This document shows positions 13,091 to 19,120 of a DNA stretch of 22,522 nucleotides, one piece after another. The position numbers and the translations under genes are program-made. The notes under the pieces were generated by a model that saw nothing but the letters and a program-made list of their open reading frames with translations, had not been told where the DNA came from and searched no databases. Location: assembly GCA_021796315.1 (NCBI GenBank), contig JAJYOH010000026.1, positions 1 through 22,522 on the forward strand, written 5' to 3'. The stretch's first letter is position 1. The number at the start of each line of letters is the position of its first letter. Source of the stretch: Chloroflexota bacterium. Lineage in GTDB: Bacteria > Chloroflexota > Anaerolineae > Anaerolineales > Villigracilaceae.

Positions 13091-13696
13091 ATGGACGAAA
13101 CCACCCTCATCAAAGAAGCCCAGAGCGGGGACCTGGACGCATTCAATACTCTCGTCCTTGCTTATCAGGATACACTTTTCAACACGGCCTTGCGTATTCT
13201 CGGCGATGAAGATCAAGCCGCCGACGCCACACAGGATGCGTTCCTTTCCGCGTTCAAAAGCATCAACTCATTTCGCGGCGGATCGTTCAAAGCCTGGCTC
13301 ATGCGCACCGTCACCAACGCCTGCTACGATGAACTGCGGCGCAGGAAACGCCGCCCCACCACGCCGCTCGAGCCCGACACCAGCGACGGCGACGAAATGG
13401 ATTCGCCGCGCTGGCTGGCCGATAGATCCATGAGCCCTGAGCAAAAGCTCGAAGCCGACGAACTCGAACACGCCATCCAACATTGTCTCGATGCGCTTCC
13501 CAGCGACTTCCGCACAGTGGTTGTGCTCGCCGATATTCAAGGTCTCGATTACACAGAAGTTGCCAGCGCCACACGCGTCCCACTTGGCACGATCAAATCA
13601 CGTTTGGCGCGCGCACGTCTTCGTCTGCGCGAATGTTTACAGGGCTTCTGGGAACTTCTGCCTGCTTCACTGCGTCTGGATAAGGAGCCGCAATGA
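13091..13696 (+). CDS. ECF-type RNA polymerase sigma-70 family factor
   Basis: 201 aa, usual for ECF factors. Region 2 (about residues 23-90) includes YQDTLFNTALRILGD, DATQDAFLSAFKSINSFRG and FKAWLMRTVTNACYDELRRRKRR. A variable acidic linker follows (about 93-115). Region 4 (about 128-185) includes LDALPSDFRTVVVLADIQG and the helix-turn-helix YTEVASATRVPLGTIKSRLARAR. It should direct RNA polymerase to a small regulon when released by its anti-sigma factor. Its stop overlaps the ATG of the anti-sigma gene (ATGA), so the two are translationally coupled. The promoter layout suggests a leaderless message. The -10 upstream looks like a housekeeping sequence, so autoregulation is not evident. Confidence 0.93.
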   Translation: MDETTLIKEAQSGDLDAFNTLVLAYQDTLFNTALRILGDEDQAADATQDAFLSAFKSINSFRGGSFKAWLMRTVTNACYDELRRRKRRPTTPLEPDTSDGDEMDSPRWLADRSMSPEQKLEADELEHAIQHCLDALPSDFRTVVVLADIQGLDYTEVASATRVPLGTIKSRLARARLRLRECLQGFWELLPASLRLDKEPQ

Positions 13697-14364
13697 CTTC
13701 CTTTCGAGACGTTGAACTTCTTTCTACTTATTTAGACGGACAATTAAGTCCGTCTGATTCTGCGCGACTGGAATCCCGCCTCTCTTCCGACCCAAACCTG
13801 CGCGCCGCCATGGATGATTTACGCTCAGCCCGAGGCTTGCTCCGCAAACTGCCGCAACGACGCGCTCCGCGCAACTTCACACTCACTCCAAAAATGGCCG
13901 GAATCAAAGCGCCCACACCGCGCGCTTATCCAACCTTGAGATTCGCAACCGTGCTGGCGACCCTGCTCTTCATCGCAACCTTCGCCATCAATGGGCTTGC
14001 TCCCGCTGCGACTTCCAGTTTCGCCGCGGCTCCAGCCCCTGCTCTTGGAATGGGCGGCGGCGGAGCAGAATCCGTTCAGGGACAAGCTCCCGTTGCAACC
14101 GAAGCGCCCATGCGCCCATTTGCAGCAATGTCGCCAACAGAAGTGACGCCATCCGCAGATCAGGCCATCACACCGACTGAGTCGCCATCCACTAAGAGCC
14201 TGGTACCCGAATTGAGTAATGGCGCCCCGGCCCGGGTCCAGAATGAAGCGCCTGTGCCGTTCGTCTGGCAAATCGGGCTGGCAATCATCGCCATTCTGCT
14301 CGGCGCATCCGCCTGGCTGCTGCGTCGTTCGAGCGAAAGAAAATTCCGAAAACAATGGAAATAA
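13693..14364 (+). CDS. Membrane anti-sigma factor (cognate of the upstream ECF sigma)
   Basis: 223 aa. The N-terminal ~60 residues (DVELLSTYLDGQLSP ... RLESRLSSDPNLRAAMDDL) match the helical anti-sigma domain that occludes ECF factors; no HxxxCxxC zinc motif is present. A transmembrane helix lies at about 82-103 (FATVLATLLFIATFAINGL). A Pro/Ala/Thr-rich, presumably extracytoplasmic, stretch follows, then a second transmembrane helix near the C-terminus (WQIGLAIIAILLGASAWLL) and a basic cytoplasmic tail. Two membrane spans with a low-complexity outer loop suggest signal reception at the envelope, perhaps by regulated proteolysis. It overlaps the sigma gene by 4 bases and the Nudix gene by 10 bases. 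Confidence 0.85.
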   Translation: MTSFRDVELLSTYLDGQLSPSDSARLESRLSSDPNLRAAMDDLRSARGLLRKLPQRRAPRNFTLTPKMAGIKAPTPRAYPTLRFATVLATLLFIATFAINGLAPAATSSFAAAPAPALGMGGGGAESVQGQAPVATEAPMRPFAAMSPTEVTPSADQAITPTESPSTKSLVPELSNGAPARVQNEAPVPFVWQIGLAIIAILLGASAWLLRRSSERKFRKQWK

Positions 14365-14837
14365 AATATTGCACGCGCTGCGGAGCGCAAATGGAATACG
14401 CCGAGCGCTTCGGGCGCGTGCGCCCCATTTGCCCGCAATGCGGCTGGATACATTTCACCAATCCGAAAGTTGCCGCGGCCGTTCTGGTTGAACAGGATGG
14501 CCGCGTGCTGTTGGTGCGGCGCGTGAACGAACCTTTCCGCGGACTGTGGACGCTGCCCGCCGGGTTCATTGACGAAGGTGAAGACCCCGCCCGCGCCGCC
14601 GAGCGCGAATGTGTTGAAGAGACCAACCTGACAATTCATTCAACAAAAGTATTGGATGTGATCGCCGGGCGCGAACATCCGCGCGGCGCTGACTTTATTA
14701 TCGTTTATCAGGGCGAAATTATCAGCGGTGAATTACGCGCCGGAGACGATGCAGACCTGGCCGATTGGTTCGATTATCACAACCTGCCCCCGCTCGCGTT
14801 CCGTGCGACTCAGGTTATCCTTGCATCCCGCCATTAA
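14355..14837 (+). CDS. Nudix hydrolase with N-terminal zinc ribbon
   Basis: 160 aa. The N-terminal zinc ribbon has CxxC pairs at C6/C9 and C26/C29, as in NADH pyrophosphatase (NudC)-like proteins. The Nudix box spans residues 70-92: G-x5-E-x7-RE-x2-EE with G70, E76, R84, E85, E88 and E89 all present; the Gly near the end of the motif is Asn (EETNL). It should hydrolyse a nucleoside diphosphate-X compound with a divalent metal; the substrate is uncertain, and it is shorter than full NudC. Its ATG lies inside the 3' end of the anti-sigma gene, so it is the third gene of the sigma operon. No separate promoter or ribosome site is obvious. Confidence 0.92.
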   Translation: MEIKYCTRCGAQMEYAERFGRVRPICPQCGWIHFTNPKVAAAVLVEQDGRVLLVRRVNEPFRGLWTLPAGFIDEGEDPARAAERECVEETNLTIHSTKVLDVIAGREHPRGADFIIVYQGEIISGELRAGDDADLADWFDYHNLPPLAFRATQVILASRH

Positions 14838-14862
14838 AAATATCGGCTCTCCGGGGTTTGCC

Positions 14863-14874
14863 GTGACGCGTCAC
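14863..14874. promoter_or_regulatory. 12-bp perfect palindrome upstream of the lipoprotein promoter
   Basis: GTGACGCGTCAC at 14863-14874, about 35 bp upstream of the predicted promoter. TTTG and CAAA flank it almost symmetrically. It is a possible transcription-factor site; no partner copy occurs before the paralogous gene. Weak evidence. Confidence 0.3.
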
Positions 14875-14899
14875 CAAATGTGCTGATTTATCACGGCGA

Positions 14900-14927
14900 T
14901 TCCCAATGAGCCTTATTTCTTTATAAT
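14900..14927 (+). promoter_or_regulatory. Promoter of the first lipoprotein paralogue
   Basis: Consensus -10 TATAAT (14922-14927) with a poor -35 TTCCCA (14900-14905, 16-bp spacer). The sequence from the -10 to the start codon closely resembles that before the second paralogue (TATAAT, TATAAAC, AGAGGAGA). Confidence 0.55.
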
Positions 14928-14956
14928 TTTATAAACCGAATCCAGAGGAGACTATC

Positions 14957-15571
14957 ATGAAAACTCGTGGTTATACATTTTTACTTGGTTTTGCAGTCTT
15001 CCTCATGGCTATTGGAATCGCTTGTAATATCGGCGTAACCCCTGCCGTTCAACCCATACAGCAACAACCACAATTCACACCGACTCCACCAAACAGTAAC
15101 ATCAATGACACTGGCAACAGCGGCGCCCTTGTCACTTTCACCGACCAGAATAAGTTCTATCAAATTGAAATTCCCGGTGACTGGATACATACATCCAATA
15201 GCGGCGCTTACGCTTATCTTGATCAATTCAAATCACCCGATGGGTACGCTTTGGTTGAGAACATCAGTTACCACGACGGGAAACCATTCACGGGCGCTGA
15301 CAACAGCCGAATGGCTCTTCATTTGCTACACCAGTTTTACAGCAGCGCCGGCAAGGAAGGCGACGTTCGCATCAGCGACGACAAGATTATGCAGGACGGC
15401 ACAGAACGCCTCACCTGGACTTCCAAAGGCCGAGGCTTTTCGGGCCTATCTTATTTTAGGGTTAGAGACGGCGTAGATTTCATGATGTTTACGGTCGAGT
15501 GGGCTAACGATCACCAAAGCCAATACGCAGATATTTTGGATAAAATATACACCAGCTACAAAATCCCTTAA
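14957..15571 (+). CDS. Secreted lipoprotein, PsbP-like fold (paralogue 1)
   Basis: 204 aa. The lipoprotein signal ends at lipobox IGIAC (modified Cys at about 23), followed by a Gln/Pro/Thr/Asn-rich linker to about residue 52. The ~150-residue C-terminal domain starts VTFTDQNKFYQIEIPGDWIH and ends DILDKIYTSYKIP; the pattern 'yxixiPxdW...' and the final helix resemble PsbP / DUF1795-like domains (inference). A strong GAGGAG ribosome site lies 6-8 nt before the ATG. About 70% of its mature domain matches the next gene by eye, so the pair arose by tandem duplication. The function is unknown; it is probably anchored to the outer face of the cytoplasmic membrane. Confidence 0.8.
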   Translation: MKTRGYTFLLGFAVFLMAIGIACNIGVTPAVQPIQQQPQFTPTPPNSNINDTGNSGALVTFTDQNKFYQIEIPGDWIHTSNSGAYAYLDQFKSPDGYALVENISYHDGKPFTGADNSRMALHLLHQFYSSAGKEGDVRISDDKIMQDGTERLTWTSKGRGFSGLSYFRVRDGVDFMMFTVEWANDHQSQYADILDKIYTSYKIP

Positions 15572-15614
15572 TCTGAACGAGTTATTTCGGGTTCGATAAT
15601 TTCAGGTTTTATTT

Positions 15615-15751
15615 AATATTACAGCGCAAAGTCGCGAGAAAGCCCTGCAGCCTTGAGCAGAATCCGCCAATCTACGCTAATCTGCGCGAATAAAATTAGC
15701 GAAGATTAGCGGACTCTGACCCTGCCCACACAAACCTTGCGCTGTAACATT
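15615..15751. repeat. Nested palindromic (MITE/REP-like) element between the lipoprotein paralogues
   Basis: Outer inverted repeats at 15615-15629 and 15737-15751 match at 14 of 15 bases (core TTACAGCGCAA / TTGCGCTGTAA is perfect). Inside them, a second inverted repeat at 15663-15683 and 15693-15713 matches at 18 of 21 bases (TCCGCxAATCTxCGCTAAT) around a 9-base loop. The 137-bp unit has no coding sequence and looks like a small non-autonomous mobile or dispersed element. It fills most of the 273-bp gap; the remainder is the downstream promoter. Confidence 0.65.
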
Positions 15752-15793
15752 ATTGCCGGAGAAAAATCAACCGAAAGTGCCAGCCTGTTTTAC

Positions 15794-15822
15794 TTGCATC
15801 TGATTATTTATTTTTATATAAT
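15794..15822 (+). promoter_or_regulatory. Promoter of the second lipoprotein paralogue
   Basis: -35 TTGCAT (15794-15799), 17-bp spacer, -10 TATAAT (15817-15822). The leader has GAGGAG before the ATG at 15851. Confidence 0.75.
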
Positions 15823-15850
15823 CGTATAAACTAACCTAGAGGAGATGCTC

Positions 15851-16486
15851 ATGAAAACCCGTAGTAATTTGTTTTTAATTGGCTTTATGGCTTTTGTGTT
15901 GACAGTAGGACTTGCGTGTAGTGCGCTTTCCGGTACCCCTACACAACCCGCGCCGCAACAACCGCAGCCCCAGCAACCGCCTGCACCGACAACCCAGCCG
16001 AACGATAACAGCAGCAACAGCAATACTGGCAGCAGCAGCGCATTGGTCACTTTCACCGACCAGAACAAGTTCTATCAAATCGATTTGCCCGGCGATTGGA
16101 TACATAAATCTGACAGCGGCACCCACTATTACATCGATCAATTTAAATCCCCCGATGGAAACGCTCTGGTCGAGAATATCGTTTACAACGACGGCACGCC
16201 ATTTACAGGCTCACAAAACGGGCAATTTGCCCTTCAATTGCTCCACCAGTTTTATAGCAACACGGGCAAGGAAGGCGACATCCACGTCAGCGATGATAGT
16301 ATTCAAAAAGATGGCAGCGAGCGTCTCACCTGGACATCATCAGGCGGCGGTTACTCCGGCCTATCGTACTTTGAGGTTCGGGACAAGTTGAATTTCCTGA
16401 TGTTCACTGTTGAGTGGTCGAACGATTATAAAGACACCTATCTCGATACGCTCAATCAAATCATTGCCAGCTACGTAGTCCCGTAA
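15851..16486 (+). CDS. Secreted lipoprotein, PsbP-like fold (paralogue 2)
   Basis: 211 aa. The signal ends at lipobox VGLAC (modified Cys at about 23), followed by a Pro/Gln/Asn/Ser-rich linker of about 40 residues containing Ser-Asn repeats. The C-terminal domain aligns closely with the preceding paralogue (LVTFTDQNKFYQIDLPGDWIH, DQFKSPDG, LLHQFYSNTGKEGDIHVSDD, ERLTWTS, GLSYFEVRD, FTVEWSND). The start at 15851 is chosen over the in-frame ATG at 15845 because GAGGAG ends 6 nt before 15851 and the paralogue's start aligns there. It has its own promoter and a perfect hairpin terminator. Function unknown; the two copies differ mostly in the linker. Confidence 0.8.
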   Translation: MKTRSNLFLIGFMAFVLTVGLACSALSGTPTQPAPQQPQPQQPPAPTTQPNDNSSNSNTGSSSALVTFTDQNKFYQIDLPGDWIHKSDSGTHYYIDQFKSPDGNALVENIVYNDGTPFTGSQNGQFALQLLHQFYSNTGKEGDIHVSDDSIQKDGSERLTWTSSGGGYSGLSYFEVRDKLNFLMFTVEWSNDYKDTYLDTLNQIIASYVVP

Positions 16487-16500
16487 CTACAAACAACGAC

Positions 16501-16532
16501 ATGAGACCGGTTTGAAACCGGTCTCATTGTTT
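16501..16532 (+). terminator. Hairpin terminator after the second lipoprotein gene
   Basis: ATGAGACCGGTTT (16501-16513) and AAACCGGTCTCAT (16515-16527) are exact reverse complements around a single G. In RNA the loop would open to about 3-5 nt. A short U-rich tail TGTTT follows. It lies 14 bp past the stop codon and overlaps the -35 of the next gene. Confidence 0.75.
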
Positions 16533-16554
16533 AATAATTCACCTGTGCTACAAT
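16527..16554 (+). promoter_or_regulatory. Extended -10 promoter of the MEMO1-family gene (leaderless layout)
   Basis: -35-like TTGTTT (16527-16532), 16-bp spacer, extended -10 TGcTACAAT (16546-16554). Six bases separate the hexamer from the ATG at 16561, so predicted +1 is the A of ATG. No Shine-Dalgarno is seen. Confidence 0.6.
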
Positions 16555-16560
16555 CATTTT

Positions 16561-17403
16561 ATGAACGTTGATCTTCGTCCCTCGCCCATCGCCGGGCTTT
16601 GGTATGAGGGGAACCCCAACTCTCTCGCCCGCAGTGTTGATCATTACATGGATAATGCACAACTTCCCAAATTGAACGGGGATGTGATGGCGGTCATTGC
16701 GCCACACGCGGGACACATTTATTCGGGCCCCGTTGCCGGATATGCTTTCTCCGCGCTTCGCGGCCGGGACCCGGAACTGGTCGCCGTTTTATCGCCTTTT
16801 CATAACTACCACAACGCTCCGTTTCTCACTTCTACACATAGTGGCTACGCGACGCCGCTCGGCCCTATTCAAATTAACCACGCCGCTGTCGATGCTTTGG
16901 ACGCCGAACTCAAATCCACGCTCGGCATCGGCCTGACGCGCATCGCCAACGACCCCGAACATTCTCTCGAAATCGAATTGCCTTTTTTGCAACGCGCTCT
17001 TAAATCAAACTGGAATCTTTTGCCAGTCATGTCGCGCGCGCATGACCCAAAGCTCGCCCACGGACTCGGCCTCGCCCTCGCAAAAATCCTAAAAGATAAA
17101 AATGCCATCCTCGTCGCAAGCACAGACTTGTCACATTACTACGATCAAAAAACTGCCAATCTTCTGGATGGGAATATGCTGGCAGAAATCGAATCCTTCA
17201 TCCCGGAAAAGGTTCTCGAAGCCGAAGCGGCCGGCAAAGGTTTCGCCTGCGGACTCGGCGCACTAACCTCCGTGATGTGGGCGGCGCGCGAACTCGGCGC
17301 AGACAAAGTCCAGATTTTGCATCACGCCACCTCCGGCGATGTGACCGGTGATTGCAGCGCAGTTGTCGGCTACGGCGCGGCGGCGATTTTAAGAACGAAA
17401 TAA
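16561..17403 (+). CDS. MEMO1-family protein (AmmeMemoRadiSam system protein B)
   Basis: 280 aa, the normal family size. Conserved segments: IAPHAGHIYSGPVAGYAF (H49), LSPFHNYHNAPF (H81), DPEHSLEIELPFLQ, ASTDLSHYYD and GFACGLGAL (C230). H49, H81 and this Cys correspond to the metal-ligand triad H49/H81/C244 of human MEMO1; the fold is related to class III extradiol dioxygenases. In many bacteria and archaea MEMO genes sit with AMMECR1 and radical-SAM genes, but neither partner is in this window, so this copy is isolated. The biochemical role of bacterial members is not established. The start follows the leaderless promoter and there is no Shine-Dalgarno. Confidence 0.92.
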   Translation: MNVDLRPSPIAGLWYEGNPNSLARSVDHYMDNAQLPKLNGDVMAVIAPHAGHIYSGPVAGYAFSALRGRDPELVAVLSPFHNYHNAPFLTSTHSGYATPLGPIQINHAAVDALDAELKSTLGIGLTRIANDPEHSLEIELPFLQRALKSNWNLLPVMSRAHDPKLAHGLGLALAKILKDKNAILVASTDLSHYYDQKTANLLDGNMLAEIESFIPEKVLEAEAAGKGFACGLGALTSVMWAARELGADKVQILHHATSGDVTGDCSAVVGYGAAAILRTK

Positions 17404-17414
17404 TTTTGCAGAGC

Positions 17415-17434
17415 AGACTTCGGAAGTCTATTTT
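17415..17434 (+). terminator. Short hairpin after the MEMO1-family gene, weak terminator
   Basis: AGACTT (17415-17420) pairs with AAGTCT (17424-17429) around CGG, followed by ATTTT. The short stem makes termination uncertain; it may be a small dispersed palindrome. No promoter could be recognised in the rest of the 58-bp gap before priA. Confidence 0.35.
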
Positions 17435-17461
17435 CTTGAAACGACAGAACCAAACTATTCC

Positions 17462-19120
17462 ATGACCGCATTTGTTCAACTTGCCATCAACGTCCCGTCC
17501 GTCGCGGGCGTTTTTGATTATGCCCTGCCGGAATCTTTGGCCGGGCAAATCGGCGTTGGGCATTTGGTTATCGCGCCGTTCGGAAAACAAACTGTGCAGG
17601 GAATCGTTCTGCGTTTTATTGACCAGCCTTCCGTCCCCGAAACAAAAGAAATTATCGAGCTGGTCGATTCGCAGCCGGTTCTGACGCAGGCACAAATTTT
17701 TCTCGCCGAATCTTTAGCCGAGTCCACACTTTCATCGCTTGCATCCATCGTCGGATTATTTTTGCCGCCCGGATTAAATCAACAGGCCGATGTTCTTTAC
17801 GAATTACGCAACACGCAACAAGCGCCTGAAAACGAAATACAAAAACGATTACTAAATCTGCTCAACACACGCGGCCCTCTGCGCGGCCGCCAGATCGACC
17901 GCCATTTCGCAAAAGTGGATTGGCGCAAAACCGCAAATGCACTCGTTAGGCGCGGCGTGCTCACGTCGAAATCCATTCTGCCGCCATCTACCATCCGGCC
18001 AAAATTTATCCGCACCGCGCAATTGGCTGTCGCGCCGGAAATCGCCGAAGAAGCGATGTCAATGCTTGGCAAACCGCAAACCATCGAACGCCGACAAAAA
18101 GCCCTACGATTTCTCATCAAGCAAACGGACGCGATCAACGTCTCGTGGGTTTACGCCGAAAGCGGATGCAACATTTCTGACCTGCAAGAATTGGAAGAAC
18201 GCCAGCTCATTATTTTGCGCGAGACGGAAATTTTCCGCGACCCATTGGAAAAAATTGAAAATCGGGAATTTGGAATCGGGAAATTGGTGTTGACCGATGA
18301 ACAGCAAAATGCCTGGCAAAAAGTTGATGAAGCGTTTCGTCAACTTGCCGAAGGAAAATCTGTCAAACCGTTTTTGCTTCAAGGCGTAACCGGCTCCGGC
18401 AAAACGGAAATTTATTTGCGCGCCACCGAAGAAATTTTGCAGCGCGGAAAGCAAGCCATCATCCTCGTCCCCGAAATCTCGCTCACGCCGCAAACCGTCC
18501 GCAGATTCATGGCGCGCTTTCCCGGCCAGGTCGGCATCCTGCATTCCAAACTTTCCGAGGGCGAACGTTACGATACGTGGCGGCGCGCCCGCGCGGGTCA
18601 ACTCAAGATCATCATCGGTCCGCGCAGCGCGCTATTTGCGCCGCTTCCAAACATTGGCTTGATCGTTGCCGATGAATGCCACGACAATTCTTACTATCAA
18701 AGCGAGCCGCCGTTTTATCATGCTGTCAGCGCCGCGCAAACGTATGCAAAAATTTGCGGCGCGCTGTGCATTTTGGGATCAGCGACGCCGAGCCTCATTC
18801 AACGGAATCAAGCTGAAGTCGGGGAAAGTGTCCGCCTGGAACTGACTCAACGCATCAGCACGGACCCGGTAACGGATTCCGCTAACAATTTGGATCTGCC
18901 CCCCGATCCACATCGTGGACATGCGCGAAGAATTGAAATCCGGCAACCGCGAAATCTTCAGCCGCGAATTAACGGATGCGCTCGGAAAAACTTTATCGCG
19001 CGGCGAACAGGCGATTTTATTTTTGAACCGGCGCGGAACCGCAACTTATGTTTTTTGCCGCGATTGCGGACACGTGGTGAAATGCCCGCGCTGCGACACG
19101 CCGATGACGGCCCATGTTGA
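17462..19120 (+). CDS. priA: Primosomal helicase PriA, N-terminal part (frame lost at the C-run at 18899-18904)
   Basis: PriA restarts collapsed replication forks as a 3'-5' DNA helicase. This frame encodes the N-terminal DNA-binding domain (QLAINVPSVAGVFDYALPE ... GHLVIAPFGKQTVQGIV), a winged-helix-like region, and helicase lobe 1: Walker A GVTGSGKTE, the Walker-B segment VADECHD (usually DEEH; here Glu is replaced by Cys), and LGSATPSL. It is PriA-like to about codon 479. A run of six C at 18899-18904 then shifts the frame, and the last ~70 residues to the stop at 19120 are out-of-frame and meaningless. The correct sequence continues in the overlapping frame (18915-19994). With one C fewer the product would be one 843-aa PriA. 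A 14-bp tandem repeat (18260-18287) adds extra residues before the Walker A region. No clear ribosome site is seen before the ATG. Confidence 0.88.
   Translation: MTAFVQLAINVPSVAGVFDYALPESLAGQIGVGHLVIAPFGKQTVQGIVLRFIDQPSVPETKEIIELVDSQPVLTQAQIFLAESLAESTLSSLASIVGLFLPPGLNQQADVLYELRNTQQAPENEIQKRLLNLLNTRGPLRGRQIDRHFAKVDWRKTANALVRRGVLTSKSILPPSTIRPKFIRTAQLAVAPEIAEEAMSMLGKPQTIERRQKALRFLIKQTDAINVSWVYAESGCNISDLQELEERQLIILRETEIFRDPLEKIENREFGIGKLVLTDEQQNAWQKVDEAFRQLAEGKSVKPFLLQGVTGSGKTEIYLRATEEILQRGKQAIILVPEISLTPQTVRRFMARFPGQVGILHSKLSEGERYDTWRRARAGQLKIIIGPRSALFAPLPNIGLIVADECHDNSYYQSEPPFYHAVSAAQTYAKICGALCILGSATPSLIQRNQAEVGESVRLELTQRISTDPVTDSANNLDLPPDPHRGHARRIEIRQPRNLQPRINGCARKNFIARRTGDFIFEPARNRNLCFLPRLRTRGEMPALRHADDGPC
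18260..18287 (+). repeat. 14-bp tandem repeat inside priA
   Basis: AATCGGGAATTTGG (18260-18273) is followed directly by AATCGGGAAATTGG (18274-18287), 13 of 14 identical. It lies in frame between the third-domain region and the Walker A region of PriA, coding for NREFGIGKL-like residues that have no counterpart I recall in PriA. Confidence 0.6.

Noticed and set aside
16501..16527. CRISPR-type or attachment-site repeat
   Set aside because: Single palindrome directly after a stop codon with a T-rich tail; a terminator explains it. No repeat-spacer array exists in the window.
18899..18904. Programmed +1 frameshifting in priA
   Set aside because: CCC-CCC could slip, but there is no nearby stop codon, stimulatory element or known precedent in priA; an extra base in a homopolymer is the simpler explanation. 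Kept only as an alternative in the priA finding.
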